From Coriolopsis trogii (Eukaryota; Basidiomycota; Agaricomycetes; Polyporales; Polyporaceae), in NCBI GenBank assembly GCA_020543525.1, contig JAHYIO010000031.1, positions 2,356,001 through 2,420,000 on the forward strand: a DNA stretch of 64,000 nt, written 5' to 3'. The position numbers and the translations under genes were made by a program. The notes below the pieces were generated by a model, which had not been told where the DNA came from, did not search any database, and saw nothing but the letters and a program-made list of their open reading frames with translations. This document shows positions 62,046 to 64,000 of the stretch, in pieces (within the stretch, counting starts at the first letter, position 1; every line of letters starts with the position of its first letter).

Positions 62046-62816
62046 ATGTCCGCTTCTCCCGCTGCTTCGCCCTCACCTGCACCGAGCGGTTCCACCCATC
62101 GTCATGCAGCCACACCGCTTGACAAACAACGCGCACAACTCGAGAAACTCCTCAAGGATCCCTCGAAACCTGCGTATGTGCCTCCGCCACCGAAAGAGAA
62201 GAGTATCCGACCGCCCCGGGAGATGATGAAGAACGTACAAGGCTCAAGTGCAGGTGCCGGCAGTGGAGAGTTCCATGTATACAAAGCGAGCAGACGGAGA
62301 GAGTACGAGCGACTGAAGATGTTGGACGAACAGGCGCAGAAGGTGTGTCAATACCTTTACTCTTCTTCATTCACACATCTGGATGAACGTTCTGACCACG
62401 CTCCGGTTCGGTCCGCAACCCTTTTCATGCAGGAGGCCGAAGCTGCAGAGTTCGAGCGCAAGAAGCGGGAGCGTGAAGAGGCAGCACAGGCCAAAACCGC
62501 GAAGAACAGGGCGAAGCGGCAGAAGAAGAAGGAGCGCGTGAAAGGGAAAGGACCGGAGAAAGAGGAGGAGAAAGAGGCAGGCGTCGGCGCAGATTCGGGA
62601 GCAAGTGGAGACCAGCCTGCTGCGCCGTTCAAGAAAAGGCGGCTCGTCAATGGCAAGGAACTCGTCTTCCGCCGACCGGGAGAGGAGAGTGAGGATGAAG
62701 ACGAAGACGACGTCGGTCCAATGCCCATGGCAGGTGCTACCGGGGCGGCAACGTCGGACGCGGCCCCAGTGCCCATAGTGGACGTAGCCAGGATCACAAT
62801 CATCGAGGATGATTAG
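62046..62816 (+). CDS. PRKRIP1-like spliceosomal protein (DUF1168)
   Basis: Exons are 62046-62342 and 62433-62816, giving 226 residues. The block TPLDKQRAQLEKLLKDPSKP, PPREMMKNVQGSSAGAGSGE and FHVYKASRRREYERLK is the DUF1168 signature of PRKR-interacting protein 1. In humans PRKRIP1 forms a long helix in the C* spliceosome bridging U2 and U6. A long charged helix (EFERKKREREEAAQAKTAKN, RAKRQKKKER) follows, matching that role, then a variable acidic tail. An in-frame ATG at 61950 would add 32 residues, but MSASPAAS at 62046 is nearer the conserved block and more likely. Confidence 0.87.
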   Translation: MSASPAASPSPAPSGSTHRHAATPLDKQRAQLEKLLKDPSKPAYVPPPPKEKSIRPPREMMKNVQGSSAGAGSGEFHVYKASRRREYERLKMLDEQAQKVCQYLYSSSFTHLDERSDHAPVRSATLFMQEAEAAEFERKKREREEAAQAKTAKNRAKRQKKKERVKGKGPEKEEEKEAGVGADSGASGDQPAAPFKKRRLVNGKELVFRRPGEESEDEDEDDVGPMPMAGATGAATSDAAPVPIVDVARITIIEDD

Positions 62817-63440
62817 CGTGGTTGAGCAGATTGCGCATGCGAACATGCTTGAACACCCCGACAGGAGGCAGGTCATGTGAGATGGGGTGTGTAGACGGAC
62901 AGTGTACGTTGGACTTGTGCTCAATACCAATTCTCTGTCAGTGACTTCTGTCAGTTTCCGCGGTACCCAAAACATACGAGCGTTGCGTCACTGACGGTGC
63001 ATCGTACAGGTGAGCATTTTTAGCTTGACCTTCTGCGTTCATTCGCCGTCGGCCTGTAATGTGCGCATCCCGGATGGGGAACTTCCTACCGAGTGATGAC
63101 GACACGAGGTCTTTTCAGGATCAACCTCGTTCTTATTGGAGTTAGCATCGTCCATAGCGACTTCTTTGACCACGGAGCGACTCCCGTTTAACCAAACGCA
63201 GGGCTCGTGATGCCCGACACTTCGCGACGCCCCCCAAAAACGCGCTTATCGTGTCCGAGGTAGATCCCATGTATTTTCCAGACGCGACACAACGGAATAT
63301 CGTCGCTCACAGCTACAGGCGAGTCACCGTGCCGATCGTCGTGTTGTGTGCTTTGTCTGATGGGTATATAAGGCTAGGCGAGCAACCACCCCGCCCTCCT
63401 CAAGCTCGAGTCTCACTCAGCCCTACTACACGGAAGGATC
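62817..63440. promoter_or_regulatory. 3' region of PRKRIP1-like gene and promoter of the AA9 gene
   Basis: About 620 bases. The right part carries a TATA box and a CT-rich tract (CACCCCGCCCTCCTCAAGC) between it and the start, typical for inducible secreted-enzyme genes of wood-decay fungi. Confidence 0.5.
63365..63373 (+). promoter_or_regulatory. TATA box of the AA9 gene
   Basis: TATATAAGG about 70 bases before the ATG at 63441. Confidence 0.6.
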
Positions 63441-64000
63441 ATGTTCGCTACCACCGCACTCACTGCCCTGGCCCTCGGTGTCGCTCAAGTTGCCGCCCAC
63501 GGTGGTGTACTGAGCTACAACATCAACGGCCAGACTTACGAGGGGTTCGTCTGACTCATGTGCGTCATCTACAGGTATTAATGCAATGTTGCAGATTCAA
63601 GGCCTACAACACCCCCACCGGCCAGAGCAGCATACAGCGCGAGTGGGACACGTACAACCCCATCACCGACCCCTCCGACGCCAGCCTCGCGTGCAACGCG
63701 GATGGTGCTAGCCTCGGTTCTGGTCAGCTCTCTGCAACTGTTCCTGCCGGTTCGAAGGTGACGGCCTTCTGGAAGTAAGTATCTTTGTGATTTGTGAGTG
63801 AGACTCGCGTCCTGATGTCGTGCTCTCTTAGCGAATGGCCACACACCATCGGTCCCGTCATGGTCTACATGGCCAACTGCAACGGTGCTTGCACGTCTGC
63901 GAACCCGTCGTCGCTGAACTGGGTTAGTGCTTCGACTCCAGCTCAGGTTTTATCAAGTACACTCACTTTGATCTCGTGCTTTAGTTCAAGATCGACGAGG
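63441..64000 (+). CDS. AA9 lytic polysaccharide monooxygenase (3' truncated by window end)
   Basis: Secreted copper enzyme that cleaves cellulose oxidatively. Exons are 63441-63544, 63595-63774, 63832-63922 and 63985 to the window edge. A 19-residue signal peptide (MFATTALTALALGVAQVAA) is followed by His, which becomes the N-terminal copper-binding His of the mature enzyme (HGGVLSYNINGQTYEGF). YNTPTGQSSIQREWDTYNPI and SLACNADGA are AA9-typical. EWPHTIGPVMVYMANC contains the second copper-ligand His. The exon joins are in phase; the third His/Gln-Tyr part lies outside the window. It is the clearest evidence that the host degrades plant cell walls. Confidence 0.92.

Overview
The window is nuclear DNA of a filamentous basidiomycete fungus, probably a wood-decaying agaricomycete of the polypore type. 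The evidence is the dense gene layout, GC-rich codon usage, and many short introns (about 45-75 bp, GT-AG) that split almost every gene. A lytic polysaccharide monooxygenase of the AA9 family sits at the right edge. The species cannot be named from the sequence. Gene models below were built by hand: donors and acceptors were chosen so that the reading frame closes exactly and protein family motifs stay continuous.

Layout. At 1-5 kb lie the end of a CSL-type (CBF1/Su(H)) transcription factor, a small membrane protein, and the MYST histone acetyltransferase ESA1 on the minus strand. From 5 to 16.5 kb, on the plus strand, come the DEAD-box ribosome-biogenesis helicase DBP7, an ER cyclophilin with two possible C-termini, the multi-KH protein SCP160/vigilin and an RD/RE-repeat membrane protein. 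At 17-22.4 kb the chromatin remodeler CHD1 is on the minus strand (18 exons). At 23.7-28 kb are two minus-strand, membrane-anchored secretory proteins: a pepsin-like aspartic protease, and a neighbour without a protease domain that shares its juxtamembrane motif. At 29-31 kb is ATP sulfurylase MET3 with its C-terminal APS-kinase-like domain. At 32.8-35 kb is a type II membrane protein. The gene-poor stretch 35-38.3 kb holds a transposon-like element with perfect 30-bp terminal inverted repeats and a small secreted protein gene carrying a frameshift. At 38.3-41.2 kb is the splicing factor SR140/U2SURP, followed by a tiny cysteine-rich secreted peptide gene. At 42.7-46.1 kb is a 1015-residue nuclear-type protein of unknown function. 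At 46.5-47.8 kb are a DUF1746 (Dsc4-like) membrane protein and a CHCH-domain complex I assembly factor. At 48.2-59.3 kb is the giant bridge-like lipid transfer protein CSF1 (about 3371 residues, 19 exons). At 59.5-64 kb are YIP1, NSA2, a PRKRIP1-like splicing protein and the truncated AA9 gene.

Functions. Most genes are housekeeping: chromatin (ESA1, CHD1), ribosome assembly (DBP7, NSA2), splicing (SR140, PRKRIP1-like), ER/Golgi and lipid transport (cyclophilin, DSC4-like, CSF1, YIP1) and sulfur assimilation (MET3). They are not an operon or pathway cluster. Several pairs are head-to-head and share short intergenic regions. The accessory parts are the secreted or surface proteins, the transposon-like element and the AA9 enzyme. 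I saw no tRNA, rRNA or CRISPR array, and no clear novel defence or metabolic system. The most unusual signals are the cyclophilin dual C-terminus, the inverted-repeat element, the very small exons of NSA2, and the short cysteine-rich peptide.
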